From the NCBI RefSeq assembly GCF_001921205.1, contig NZ_MSIE01000001.1, positions 1 through 64,000 on the forward strand: a stretch of DNA of 64,000 bases, given 5' to 3'. The translations under genes and the position numbers were made by a program. The notes beneath the pieces are model-generated. The model saw only the letters and a list, made by a program, of their open reading frames with translations. It did no database searches and was not told the DNA's origin. This DNA is from Actinophytocola xanthii. GTDB taxonomy: Bacteria > Actinomycetota > Actinomycetes > Mycobacteriales > Pseudonocardiaceae. Below, one piece after another: positions 42,559 to 50,844 of the stretch (positions are counted from its first letter, which is position 1; each line of letters begins with the position of its first letter).

Positions 42559-44034
42559 ATGCGGTGTGGAGACGCCCCCAGGTACTGCCGTTGTGGGGTG
42601 CGGCTGACGGCCGACAACACCGGTTCGGAATGCGCGCCCTGCGCGCGGCGGAATCGGGATCGGCTGCTGGCGCCACCCCCGGTGCCGAGCAATTTCTGGC
42701 TCACGCCGCATATGAGGGATGCTTTCGCCGCGCAGCACATCGGACGGGTGGCGCGGGCCTATCGGCGGTATCCGCACCACGCGCCGCGGTATGGCGCCGG
42801 TGGTATTTCCCAGTCGCTGCTCGGACAGTGGCTGGGCCTGACCCAGGCGCAGGTGAGCCGGATCGAAGGTGGTCCGCCGGTGCGGAACATCGACAGTCTC
42901 GCGCACTGGGCTCAGGTGTTGGGGATCCCCGCCGAGCTCCTGTGGTTCGACCTGCCCGGACGCCGGCGACCAGGCTCGACGACCGTGGTCGGCCCGTTGT
43001 CCGACAGCGGCGTTGATCCAGACCTGCGGGACGGTGACTGGACGGGGACGGAAAGCCGGGAACTGGCCGGAATGCTGTGCGAGGATCCGCCGGTGAGTGC
43101 CGAATCGGTCACCCGCCTGGTCCACGCCTGGCTCGTCACCGAGCCACCCCACGTCGTGGAGCGGGCCAGTGGTCGCCGGATCGGGGAGAACCTCGTGAGC
43201 ACGGTCGAACGGCGCACCGCCGAGCTGCGCCGGATCGACGACGTCGTGGCCGGAGGCGACCTGCACGCGCTCGTGGTCAACGAGCTGCGGGCCACCGCCG
43301 CCCTGCTGCGGGAGGCGAGCTACACCGAGGCCCTGGGGCGGCGGTTGCTCACGGCGGTGGGCGAGCTGGCACAGCTGGCCGGGTGGGTCGTCGGCGATGC
43401 CGGGCGGTACGCCTCCGCCGCGCACTACTACCTCGCCGGCGTACGGGCCGCGCACGCCGCCGGGGACGCCGCCCTCGCGGCCAACCTCATCTCGACGCTC
43501 TCCTACCAGGTCAGCAATGTCGGTAGCCCTCGGGAAGCCGTGCTGCTGGCGCAGAGCGCGGACACGGGGGCCCGGCATGCGTCACCGAGGGCGCGAGCCC
43601 TGTTCAAGGAACGCCTGGCCTGGGCCTACGCCAAGGCCGGCGAACGACGACAGGCCGAGCGGACGCTCGTCGCCGTCGAGACGAGCTTCGAGCGCGGCAG
43701 GTCGGACGACGACCCCGAGTGGGTGTACTGGCTCGACGAGGACGAGGTCACGATCATGGCCGGGCGCTGCCACGTCGTGGTGGGCGAGGCCGAGCGGGCC
43801 GTCCAGCTGCTCACCGGCGTGCTCGACGGTTACGACGAGCGGCGGGCGCGTGAGCTGGCGCTGTACACGAGCTGGCTCGCGGAGGCACACCTCGAGCTCG
43901 GCGCCGTCGACGAGGCGGTCGCCGCGGCGGCCCGCGCCCACGAGCTCACCTCACGCACGACCTCCGCCCGAAGCGACGAACGGATGACGACGCTCCGACG
44001 GAAGCTGGCGGCGTTCGGCCAGCGGCTTCCCTAG
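42559..44034 (+). CDS. XRE-type regulator with zinc ribbon and TPR-like region
   Basis: 491 residues from the ATG at 42559 (GAAGG upstream). Cys3, Cys10, Cys12, Cys25 and Cys28 form a small zinc ribbon. A Cro/XRE helix-turn-helix follows (QSLLGQWLGLTQAQVSRIEG, about 82-101), then a long helical TPR-like region to the end (ALGRRLLTAVGELAQLAGWV, RQAERTLVAVETSFE). This is the layout of large actinobacterial XRE regulators linked to differentiation or secondary metabolism. An upstream in-frame ATG at 42469 would add 30 residues without a good ribosome-binding site. Confidence 0.88.
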   Translation: MRCGDAPRYCRCGVRLTADNTGSECAPCARRNRDRLLAPPPVPSNFWLTPHMRDAFAAQHIGRVARAYRRYPHHAPRYGAGGISQSLLGQWLGLTQAQVSRIEGGPPVRNIDSLAHWAQVLGIPAELLWFDLPGRRRPGSTTVVGPLSDSGVDPDLRDGDWTGTESRELAGMLCEDPPVSAESVTRLVHAWLVTEPPHVVERASGRRIGENLVSTVERRTAELRRIDDVVAGGDLHALVVNELRATAALLREASYTEALGRRLLTAVGELAQLAGWVVGDAGRYASAAHYYLAGVRAAHAAGDAALAANLISTLSYQVSNVGSPREAVLLAQSADTGARHASPRARALFKERLAWAYAKAGERRQAERTLVAVETSFERGRSDDDPEWVYWLDEDEVTIMAGRCHVVVGEAERAVQLLTGVLDGYDERRARELALYTSWLAEAHLELGAVDEAVAAAARAHELTSRTTSARSDERMTTLRRKLAAFGQRLP

Positions 44035-44043
44035 GGCGCAAGG

Positions 44044-44619
44044 TCAGGCGCGCGGGCGGGGTCGGCCGAGCAGCCGGCGGCCGGCTGCCAGGAGGTGGCG
44101 GCGCAGCTCGTCGTCGGGGAGGTCGGCCAGGTCGGGTGAGCCGCCGGCCAGGGCGATGCCGGCCAGGGCCACGTGCGCGGCGACCTTGCTCTCGTCGTCG
44201 GCGTCCGGGCCGCAGAGCAGGTCGGTCATGCAGTCCTTGACGTCGTCCTCCCCCTTCAGGGTGCGCTCCAGCGCGCGCGCCACCCCGGGGTCACTCGAGA
44301 ACACGGCGGCCAGCGCCCGGTGCCCGACCACCAGCTCGACCAGGCCGGCGAGCACGTGGTCCACCTGGGCTCCCCGCCGGCGCAGGCCGCGAGCCTCCTG
44401 GACCAGCGCGCCCAGCTGGCGCAGCGCCGGCTCGGCCACCGCCTCGGTGATCTCGTCCTTCGTCTTGAAGTGGTAGTACACCGCCGCCTTGGTGACACCG
44501 AGCGCGTCCGCGATCATCTGCAGCGACGTGCCCTCGACGCCGTGGCGGGTGAACAGGGTCAGCGCCGTCTCGAGCAGCCGGGTCCGCGTGTCGTTGTCAC
44601 GCGCCGTGGTGGCCGTCAT
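44044..44619 (-). CDS. TetR-family regulator of the divergent MMPL transporter
   Basis: 191 residues. Helix-turn-helix at about 32-58 (TSLQMIADALGVTKAAVYYH), preceded by RTRLLETALTLFTRHGV. Divergent from the MMPL gene at 44782 across a region with three repeats and a palindrome, so it very likely represses that exporter and itself. Confidence 0.92.
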   Translation of the reverse strand: MTATTARDNDTRTRLLETALTLFTRHGVEGTSLQMIADALGVTKAAVYYHFKTKDEITEAVAEPALRQLGALVQEARGLRRRGAQVDHVLAGLVELVVGHRALAAVFSSDPGVARALERTLKGEDDVKDCMTDLLCGPDADDESKVAAHVALAGIALAGGSPDLADLPDDELRRHLLAAGRRLLGRPRPRA

Positions 44620-44658
44620 CGAACCTCCTCGCCAACGTTCCTAACCTACTCCCCGCAC

Positions 44659-44741
44659 TTGCCGATCGACAACCCGAGTCCTAGCCGTGTGGCTAGTCAC
44701 ACGCTTGCCGATCGGCTGGAAGAATGCTTGCCGCTCGGCTA
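44659..44741. promoter_or_regulatory. Operator cluster between tetR and the MMPL transporter
   Basis: Three copies of TTGCCGNTCGRC: 44659 (TTGCCGATCGAC), 44705 (TTGCCGATCGGC) and 44728 (TTGCCGCTCGGC), in the same orientation, 46 and 23 bases apart. Each is half or more of a palindrome of the type TTGCCGATCGGCAA. Between the first two lies a perfect inverted repeat CTAGCC-GTGT-GGCTAG (44681-44696). Confidence 0.7.
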
Positions 44742-44781
44742 GTTTCGGCCAGGAGCATCCAACAAGCTTCGGGAGTGTGTC

Positions 44782-46974
44782 GTGGCGACGTTCCTCTACC
44801 GGTTGGGCCGCGCGTCCTTCCGCCGCCGGTGGCTGGTCACCGGTGTCTGGACGGTCCTGCTGATCGTGTTCGGCCTCGGGGCGGTCGGCCTGTCCGGCCA
44901 GCTCAGCAATGCGGTGACGATCCCCGGCACCGAGTCCCAGAAGGCCGTCGACCACCTGAGGTCGACGTTCCCGGAGGCCGGCGTCGGCGGCGCCACCGCC
45001 CGCGTGGCCATCGCCGCCCCCGAGGGCCAGAACCTCACCGCCCCGGCCACCAAGGCCGCCGTCGACGAGGTCGTCGCGGCGCTGCGCGAGGCGCCGGAGG
45101 TGGCCCGGGTGGCCGACCCGTACCAGACCGGGTCGATCGCGCCGGACGGCTCCCTCGCCCTGGTCCAGGTCGGCTACGACAAGCAGGCGTTCGAGCTGAC
45201 CGACGCCGACCGGGAAAGCCTGCTCGAGACCGGCCGGGTCGGCGCGCGGGCCGGGCTGACCGTCGAGTTCGGCGGTGACGCCGTGCGCGGCGCCCCGGAG
45301 ACCGGCACCACCGAGATCCTCGGTGTCGCGGTCGCCGCGCTGGTCCTGGTGATCACGTTCGGCTCGCTGCTCGCCGCGGGGCTGCCGCTGCTCACCGCCC
45401 TGGTCGGGGTCGGCATCGGCCTGGCCGGGATCACCATCGTCTCGGGGTTCACCGAGCTCAACGCGAACACGCCGGTGCTGGCGCTGATGATCGGGCTCGC
45501 GGTCGGCATCGACTACGCGCTGTTTATCGTCTCGCGGTACCGCAACGAGCTGGCCCGCGGCCTGGACCACGAGCAGGCCGTGGCCCGGGCGAGCGGAACC
45601 GCCGGCTCGGCGGTCGTGTTCGCCGGGCTCACCGTGATCGTCGCCCTGGCCGGCCTGACGGTCGTCGGCATCCCGTTCCTGGGCGAGATGGGCGTCGCGG
45701 CGGCCATCACCGTCGCGGTCTCCGTGCTGATCGCGCTCACCCTGCTGCCGGCGGTGCTCGGCTTCGCCGGCGACAAGGTGCGTGCCGGCCGGCTGCCCGG
45801 CCTGCGCGGCGGCCCGAAGCCCGGGCGGGCGAGCATGGGCGAGCGCTGGGCCAGGTACGTCGCCCGGCACAGGGTGCCCGTGCTCGCCGTGGCCGTGGCG
45901 GGGCTCGCCGTGCTGGCCGTCCCGGCCGCCAGCATGCAGCTCGGCCTCCCCAACGACAGCACAGCCGCCCACGACTCCAGCCAGTACCGCGCCTACCAGC
46001 TGGTCAGCGCGAGCTTCGGCCCCGGGGCCAACGGCCCGCTGACCGTCGTCGTGGACGCCGAGGACAGCGACGACCCGCAGGCCGCCGCCCAGCGCGCCGC
46101 CGCGCGGATCGGTGACCTGGACAACGTCGCGGCGGTGATGCCGGCGCGGTTCAACGAGCAGGGCACCACCGCACTGCTGACCGTCATCCCCAGGACCGGC
46201 CCCAGCGACGGCGCGACCGAGGACCTCGTCGCGGACATCCGCACGACGGCGGGCGAGCTGCGCGGCTCCACCGGGGCGGAGATCTCGGTGACCGGGCAGA
46301 CGGCGGCCAACATCGACGTCTCCGACAAGCTCGCCGACGCCATGCTGCCCTACCTGCTGCTGATCGTCGGGCTCGCGTTCCTGCTGCTGATGCTGGTGTT
46401 TCGGTCGATCGTGGTGCCGCTCAAGGCCACCCTGGGCTTCCTCGGCTCGGTGGTGGCGACCTTCGGCGCGGTGGTCGCGGTGTTCCAGTGGGGCTGGCTG
46501 CGCGACGTGCTCGGCGTCGAGAGCATCGGCCCGATCATGAGCATGCTGCCGATCCTGCTGATCGGTGTGCTGTTCGGGCTCGCCATGGACTACCAGGTGT
46601 TCCTGGTGACGAGGATGCGCGAGGACTACGTGCACGGCGCCTCGGCGCAGGACGCGGTCGTCACCGGCTTCGAGCACGGCGCACGTGTCGTGGTGGCGGC
46701 CGCGCTGATCATGACGAGCGTGTTCGCCGGGTTCGTGCTGGCCGAGGACACCCTGATCCAGTCGATCGGCTTCGCGCTCGCGGTCGGCGTGGCGGTGGAC
46801 GCGTTCGTCATCCGGATGACGATCGTGCCCGCGGTCATGGCGCTGCTCGGGCGGCACGCCTGGTGGCTGCCGAAGTGGCTGGACCGCCTGCTGCCCAACG
46901 TGGACGTCGAGGGCGAGCGGCTCGTCGAGCCGCCGCGCGACGAGCAGCCGGACCGCACGCCCGTGCCCGTCTAG
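44782..46974 (+). CDS. MMPL/RND-type transporter
   Basis: 730 residues, full family length. Motifs GLAVGIDYALFIVSRYRNE in repeat 1 and FGLAMDYQVFLVTRMREDY in repeat 2, and the typical end WWLPKWLDRLLPNVDVEG. GTG start. Controlled by the divergent TetR. Such pumps often give resistance to hydrophobic drugs or export lipids. It is intact, in contrast to the tail-extended paralogue at 24823. Confidence 0.95.
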   Translation: MATFLYRLGRASFRRRWLVTGVWTVLLIVFGLGAVGLSGQLSNAVTIPGTESQKAVDHLRSTFPEAGVGGATARVAIAAPEGQNLTAPATKAAVDEVVAALREAPEVARVADPYQTGSIAPDGSLALVQVGYDKQAFELTDADRESLLETGRVGARAGLTVEFGGDAVRGAPETGTTEILGVAVAALVLVITFGSLLAAGLPLLTALVGVGIGLAGITIVSGFTELNANTPVLALMIGLAVGIDYALFIVSRYRNELARGLDHEQAVARASGTAGSAVVFAGLTVIVALAGLTVVGIPFLGEMGVAAAITVAVSVLIALTLLPAVLGFAGDKVRAGRLPGLRGGPKPGRASMGERWARYVARHRVPVLAVAVAGLAVLAVPAASMQLGLPNDSTAAHDSSQYRAYQLVSASFGPGANGPLTVVVDAEDSDDPQAAAQRAAARIGDLDNVAAVMPARFNEQGTTALLTVIPRTGPSDGATEDLVADIRTTAGELRGSTGAEISVTGQTAANIDVSDKLADAMLPYLLLIVGLAFLLLMLVFRSIVVPLKATLGFLGSVVATFGAVVAVFQWGWLRDVLGVESIGPIMSMLPILLIGVLFGLAMDYQVFLVTRMREDYVHGASAQDAVVTGFEHGARVVVAAALIMTSVFAGFVLAEDTLIQSIGFALAVGVAVDAFVIRMTIVPAVMALLGRHAWWLPKWLDRLLPNVDVEGERLVEPPRDEQPDRTPVPV

Positions 46975-46982
46975 CCCAGCGC

Positions 46983-48080
46983 CTACCCCAGGGCCGCTCG
47001 AAGGTCGTTGACCCTGGCCAGCGCGTCTCCGAAGGCACCGGCGTCGAGGGTGCCGTCGGTCAGCGCGCCGGCCAGGGCCTGCGCCGCCTGGTCGCCCTGG
47101 CCCACGTCCCGGGCGGAGGCGAGGATCAGGTCCATCCCGGCCCGGGCGGCGAGCACGGCCCGGTTCCCGGTCGACCCGTGGTCGCGCAGGGCGCCCGCCT
47201 CGAGCGCGTCGGTGATCGTCACGCCGGTGAAACCCGCCCGCGTCCGGAGCTCCTGGACGACGGCCGGCGACAGCCCGGCCGGCCGGGTCGCGTCCAGCGC
47301 CGGGTACACCGCCCAGGACAGCATCACGAGCTGTGCACCGGCGGAGACCGCCGCCGGGTAGGGCGCCTCGTGCACGGTGCGCAGGGCGGACAGCGACACC
47401 GGCAGCGTCACCGGCCGCAGGTCGGTGTTGTCCGCGGTCGTCGCGGGGCCGAGCCCGGGGAAGTGCTTGACGGTCGCGGCGACGCCCTGCGCCCGCTGCG
47501 CGCGGACGTAGTTCGCGCCGAGCGTGGTCACCGTGGCCGGGTCGTCGCCGAAGGAGCGCTCGACGGAGTCCATCAGGTCGCCGGGTGCGTGGAAGACGTC
47601 GAGCACCGGGGCCAGGTTGACGTTCATCCCGACCGAGGCGAGGTTGCGACCCGCGCCGCGCCCGGCCGCGGTGGCGGCCGCGGCCGGGCCCGGCGCCTGA
47701 CCGATGTCCTTGTGCGAGAGGGTGGGCTCTCCGGGCAGGCGGCGCACCAGGCCGCCCTCCTGGTCGGTCATCAGCAGCAAGGGGTGCTCGGCGGGGCTCT
47801 GCGCGGCCGCCGCCCGCAGCTGCGCCACCACCCCGGCGATCTGCTGGAGGCTCGACACGTTCTCCGCGAAGAAGATCACGCCGGCGGCCTCCCCCGCCCG
47901 GATCCGGGCCAGCAGGCTCTGCGGCGGCACCAGACCCGGGTAGGAGTAGACGACCCGCTGGCCCGCGGCCTGCCGCGCGTAGGCGAGGTCCCGCACCTGG
48001 TCGACCGGCGCGCCCAGCGCGGCGGCGGCGCCCAGCGCGACCACGACGGTCAGCATCCGGAAGACCAGCCCAGCTCGCAT
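46983..48080 (-). CDS. Secreted glycoside hydrolase family 3 enzyme (N-acetylglucosaminidase-like)
   Basis: 365 residues with a signal peptide (about 1-24). The GH3 barrel carries TDQEGGLVRRLPG, NLAPVLDV, Lys205-His206 in KHFPGLG and the nucleophile Asp291 in GVTITDALEAG. This fits NagZ-type enzymes that trim peptidoglycan or chitin sugars. The usual GHG of the NagZ acid/base loop is GLG, a variant I believe is common in actinobacterial members. No second GH3 domain. Convergent with the MMPL gene. Confidence 0.9.
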   Translation of the reverse strand: MRAGLVFRMLTVVVALGAAAALGAPVDQVRDLAYARQAAGQRVVYSYPGLVPPQSLLARIRAGEAAGVIFFAENVSSLQQIAGVVAQLRAAAAQSPAEHPLLLMTDQEGGLVRRLPGEPTLSHKDIGQAPGPAAAATAAGRGAGRNLASVGMNVNLAPVLDVFHAPGDLMDSVERSFGDDPATVTTLGANYVRAQRAQGVAATVKHFPGLGPATTADNTDLRPVTLPVSLSALRTVHEAPYPAAVSAGAQLVMLSWAVYPALDATRPAGLSPAVVQELRTRAGFTGVTITDALEAGALRDHGSTGNRAVLAARAGMDLILASARDVGQGDQAAQALAGALTDGTLDAGAFGDALARVNDLRAALG

Positions 48081-48117
48081 CGGTCAACGGTAACTCATTG
48101 ACCCCATAGATCGTGAG

Positions 48118-48336
48118 TTACTGACATGACGCCCTCGCGACCGGTTCCGGCACGGTGTGCTCGCGCGACCGCTCCAGGTCGATCGTGGTGCGCAGGGTGA
48201 CCGGCGGCAGCAGCAGCGCGGCGACCACGCCGACGAGTGCCGCGCCCGCGGCGATCAGGAAGATGTGCGCCGTGGCGTCGCCGTACACGGTCCGCACCAC
48301 CTGCTGGATCCGCGGCGGCAGCGCGGCGAGGCTCAT
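48118..48336 (-). pseudogene. C-terminal remnant of a DHA2-type MFS drug transporter
   Basis: 72 codons with the DHA2 ending: GDATAHIFLIAAGAALVGVV and LRTTIDLE. This is the last membrane helix and tail of a 14-helix drug exporter; the other 400 or so residues are missing. It begins exactly where the plus-strand TetR-like remnant begins, so a deletion probably removed the 5' halves of both genes and the promoter between them. Confidence 0.7.
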
Positions 48337-48454
48337 GGCCGCCACGTTCCTCGCGACGGTGCGCACGGCCGCCGCCCTGTGGCTGGAGAGAGGCGGCGCC
48401 GAGCCCCTGACCGAGGTGATCGACCACCTGCTCGACCGGGTTCGACTGCGCTGA
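48335..48454 (+). pseudogene. C-terminal remnant of a TetR-like regulator
   Basis: 39 codons: FLATVRTAAALWLERGGAEP followed by a Leu-rich helix ending RVRLR and a stop. The pattern fits the last two helices of TetR proteins that sit divergent from MFS exporters. Its DNA-binding domain is missing. The assignment is helped by the abutting MFS remnant; on its own it would be weak. Confidence 0.5.
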
Positions 48455-48473
48455 GCCGGGACGGGGTCCGCGG

Positions 48474-49175
48474 TCAGGCGACGTCCTCGTCCGGCCGGCG
48501 GTGGTAGGTGTTGACGTACTCCTGCCGGGACAGCCGCTGGATCGCGGCCATGACCTCGTCGGTCACCGCGCGGCGGGCCCGAAGGTTGTGCTCGGTCCAT
48601 CCGGAGAAGTCCAGCGGCTCGCCGAACCGTGCGGTGATCCTGGCCGGGCGCGGGATGCGGGCGCCCCGGGGCAGCAGGTTCTCCGTGCCGGTCAGGGCCA
48701 CCGGCACCACTGGTGCGCCGGTCGAGAACGCGAGCACAGCGACACCGGTATGCCCCCGGTACAGGCGACCGTCGAGCGAACGGGTGCCCTCCGGGTAGAT
48801 CGCGAACGCGCCCCCGGCGTTGAGCACCTTCTGCCCCGCGTTCAGCGCGGCCAGCCCGGCGTGGGCGTTGCCGCGCTCGACCGGGACATATCCCAGCCCG
48901 CCCACGAAGGCCGCCATGGCGCGCCCCCGGAAACCGGGCTGGGTGAAGTACTCCGCCTTGCCGAGGAACTGGACCCGCCGGCGGACGACCAGCGAGATCA
49001 CGGCCGTGTCGAGCACGGCGCGGTGGTTGGAGGCGAGGATCACCGGTCCGTCCGCCGGGACGTTCTCCAGACCGACCACCGCCGGCCGGTAGGCCAGGCG
49101 GGCTGCTGGGGCGAGAACATAGCGGACCAGGTGGTGTAACACGCGTTCTCCCGGGATCGGCGCTGTCGACCACAC
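48474..49175 (-). CDS. 1-acylglycerol-3-phosphate acyltransferase (PlsC-like)
   Basis: 233 residues. The HX4D motif is NHRAVLD (His51, Asp56), with AIYPEGTRS at 125-133 and VPVALTGTENL further on. PlsC enzymes add the second acyl chain in phospholipid synthesis at the membrane. Starts ATG at 49175. Confidence 0.93.
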   Translation of the reverse strand: MWSTAPIPGERVLHHLVRYVLAPAARLAYRPAVVGLENVPADGPVILASNHRAVLDTAVISLVVRRRVQFLGKAEYFTQPGFRGRAMAAFVGGLGYVPVERGNAHAGLAALNAGQKVLNAGGAFAIYPEGTRSLDGRLYRGHTGVAVLAFSTGAPVVPVALTGTENLLPRGARIPRPARITARFGEPLDFSGWTEHNLRARRAVTDEVMAAIQRLSRQEYVNTYHRRPDEDVA

Positions 49176-49205
49176 AGCATGCCACGCCCCGTTGGCCCGG
49201 AGCCC

Positions 49206-49379
49206 TCAGACGTCCCGCCAGTCCTCCTCTTCGGACGGGACGGCCAGGCTCTGCTCGCTCACGTCCGCCGGGTTGGCCTCGGCGTCCATCGTGGGCGGGA
49301 TGGCGGGCTCGACGTCGTCGTGCAGGTCCCGCATCTGCTCGAGCACGTCGGCTTCGTTCGCACCGGTCTCGGGGTTCAC
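49206..49379 (-). CDS. Small acidic protein
   Basis: 57 residues, rich in Glu, Asp and Pro: NPETGANEADVLEQMRDLHD and the end SEEEDWRDV. GTG start overlaps the stop of the upstream gene (GTGA), so the two are coupled. No family recognised. Confidence 0.65.
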   Translation of the reverse strand: MNPETGANEADVLEQMRDLHDDVEPAIPPTMDAEANPADVSEQSLAVPSEEEDWRDV

Positions 49380-49828
49380 GTGTCGCTCCTGGTCCACTGC
49401 AGCAGTGCGATTGTCATGGTAAGGGCACGGCGGACGGTGTCCAGCCCGGTGAGTGGGTCGAGCTGGCGCACCGCGAGGTCGAGCTGGAACTCCACGTCCT
49501 CGGCATGGCCGTTGAGGTCGGCCAGCAACGCCCGGATCGTGGCCCGGACCGGTGGAGCCAGGTCGTCGATGGACACCTTGGTGTCGTCGTCGTCGCGCAG
49601 GTCCACGGCGAAGGCCGTGTCGGCTGGCGCGCCTCCCGCGTTGTCGCGCACCGCCTGGGACGCGACCTGGATCAGCTCGGCGACCACCGCCCGCACGTAC
49701 GGGCGGAGCTGGTCTCCCTGGTCCACCACGGTCTCCAACGCTGTCGTCAGGCCGTCGGGGTCGCTGTCCAGCACGCAGTGCACCAACCGATGGGCGGTGG
49801 CCTGTGCCGTTGATCCGTCGCTGAGCAT
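49376..49828 (-). CDS. Uncharacterised small soluble protein
   Basis: 150 residues, helical, with DDDDTKVSIDDLAPPVRATI and a hydrophobic C-terminal helix. AAGGAG lies 9 bases before the ATG at 49828. Coupled to the small acidic protein downstream. No known function. Confidence 0.7.
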   Translation of the reverse strand: MLSDGSTAQATAHRLVHCVLDSDPDGLTTALETVVDQGDQLRPYVRAVVAELIQVASQAVRDNAGGAPADTAFAVDLRDDDDTKVSIDDLAPPVRATIRALLADLNGHAEDVEFQLDLAVRQLDPLTGLDTVRRALTMTIALLQWTRSDT

Positions 49829-49958
49829 CGCTACGTGCTCCTTCCCTCGCGGTCGGGGTGGGAGTGCCCACCCCGACCGGCGACAAACCCCGGCACCCGG
49901 GGCTGAGCACGGTCGGAGAACGGGCACCACCGAAACGACCCCCATCGGCGAACTACAG

Positions 49959-49982
49959 CCGAACTACCAGCCGAACTACCAG
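49959..49982. repeat. 12-base tandem repeat
   Basis: Two perfect copies of CCGAACTACCAG, preceded by one degenerate copy. The array spans the 3' end of the small membrane protein gene (stop at 49976-49978). Possibly slippage-prone; no further meaning seen. Confidence 0.6.
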
Positions 49983-50146
49983 CGGTACCAACGGCCGCTG
50001 CCACCGCCGGCCACCGGCCGACGCATGACGAAGCCGAGCAGCCACACCACCAGCAGCACGCCGGCGACGATCCAGAGCGCCTTCATGGCGAAGCCCGCGC
50101 CGAACAGGGCGAGCACGACCAACAGCACCAGTAAGAGCGGAAGCAT
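49976..50146 (-). CDS. Small hydrophobic membrane protein
   Basis: 56 residues, mostly two membrane helices (about 2-17 and 22-41) with MKALWIVAGVLLVVWLLGFV, then a Gly/Arg/Trp tail. Resembles the small hydrophobic proteins found widely in actinobacteria and firmicutes, linked to envelope stress in some. Function unknown. Confidence 0.65.
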   Translation of the reverse strand: MLPLLLVLLVVLALFGAGFAMKALWIVAGVLLVVWLLGFVMRRPVAGGGSGRWYRW

Positions 50147-50316
50147 GACGGAACTGCCTTTCTGGGGGATACGGGGAATCGGCTGGCCGTCGAAGGGCGG
50201 CCGCCACGCCGGGCTGGTTACCCGTGTTGATCGTTCACAAACCCCGGCCACCGCGGGTTTTACCGGGATCGCGGCGGGTAATGCCTGGAGGAGAGACTTA
50301 TAGGAGAGGTGCAGCC

Positions 50317-50835
50317 GTGGATACCAACAGCTACGTGACCTTCCTGCTGATCGGTACGGTGTTGGTCCTGGTCGACGGCCAGATCATCTACCGCAACGGT
50401 CGTCGCTTCCTGCAGCAGTCCGCGCCCAACGCCTCGGCCGAGTCGCTGACCAAGCTCGTGTCCGTGCTCTTCCACCTCGCCGTGCTGGGCGTGCTCGCGC
50501 TCATCTCCACCATCGACATCCCGGCGGACACCGAGATCGAGGGCATCGTCGTTCGGCTCGGAGTGATCCTGCTGGTGATCGGGATCGCCCACTGGGTCGC
50601 GATCACCGCGCTCACCCGGATCCGCGACCGCCAGGAGTTCGACGGGCTCCACCAGGAGCGCGAGGCCCGCCGGCAGGCACACGACCAGGCGAACGCCGCG
50701 TACGGCACCGTCACCCCCGCGCCGACCGTCACCCCGGCGCCGACCGTTGTTCCGGCGCCGGCGGAGAACCCCGCCTACACCGGCGACAGCGCCACCGCCG
50801 CCATCAACCGGCAGGAGCCCTACCCCCGCACCTAA
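50317..50835 (+). CDS. Membrane protein with Pro/Thr tail
   Basis: 172 residues. Three membrane helices (about 6-24, 48-66, 75-97), a cytoplasmic helix rich in Arg/Gln/Glu, then a tail with repeated TVTPAPTV units. GTG start with GGAGAGG upstream. No family recognised. Confidence 0.75.
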   Translation: MDTNSYVTFLLIGTVLVLVDGQIIYRNGRRFLQQSAPNASAESLTKLVSVLFHLAVLGVLALISTIDIPADTEIEGIVVRLGVILLVIGIAHWVAITALTRIRDRQEFDGLHQEREARRQAHDQANAAYGTVTPAPTVTPAPTVVPAPAENPAYTGDSATAAINRQEPYPRT

Positions 50836-50844
50836 CCCGGCGGG

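Noticed and set aside
44641-48087. Very long antisense open frame (over 1,100 codons) opposite the MMPL and through the GH3 region
   Set aside because: GC-rich codon bias leaves the opposite strand open; composition is Arg/Gly/Asp/Gln-rich without domains, and the sense genes are well conserved.
48155-48507. Plus-strand gene spanning the MFS remnant
   Set aside because: Only the last 39 codons look like protein; the earlier part is antisense to the conserved MFS tail.
49955-49985. CRISPR-like short repeats
   Set aside because: Only two perfect 12-base copies directly joined without spacers.
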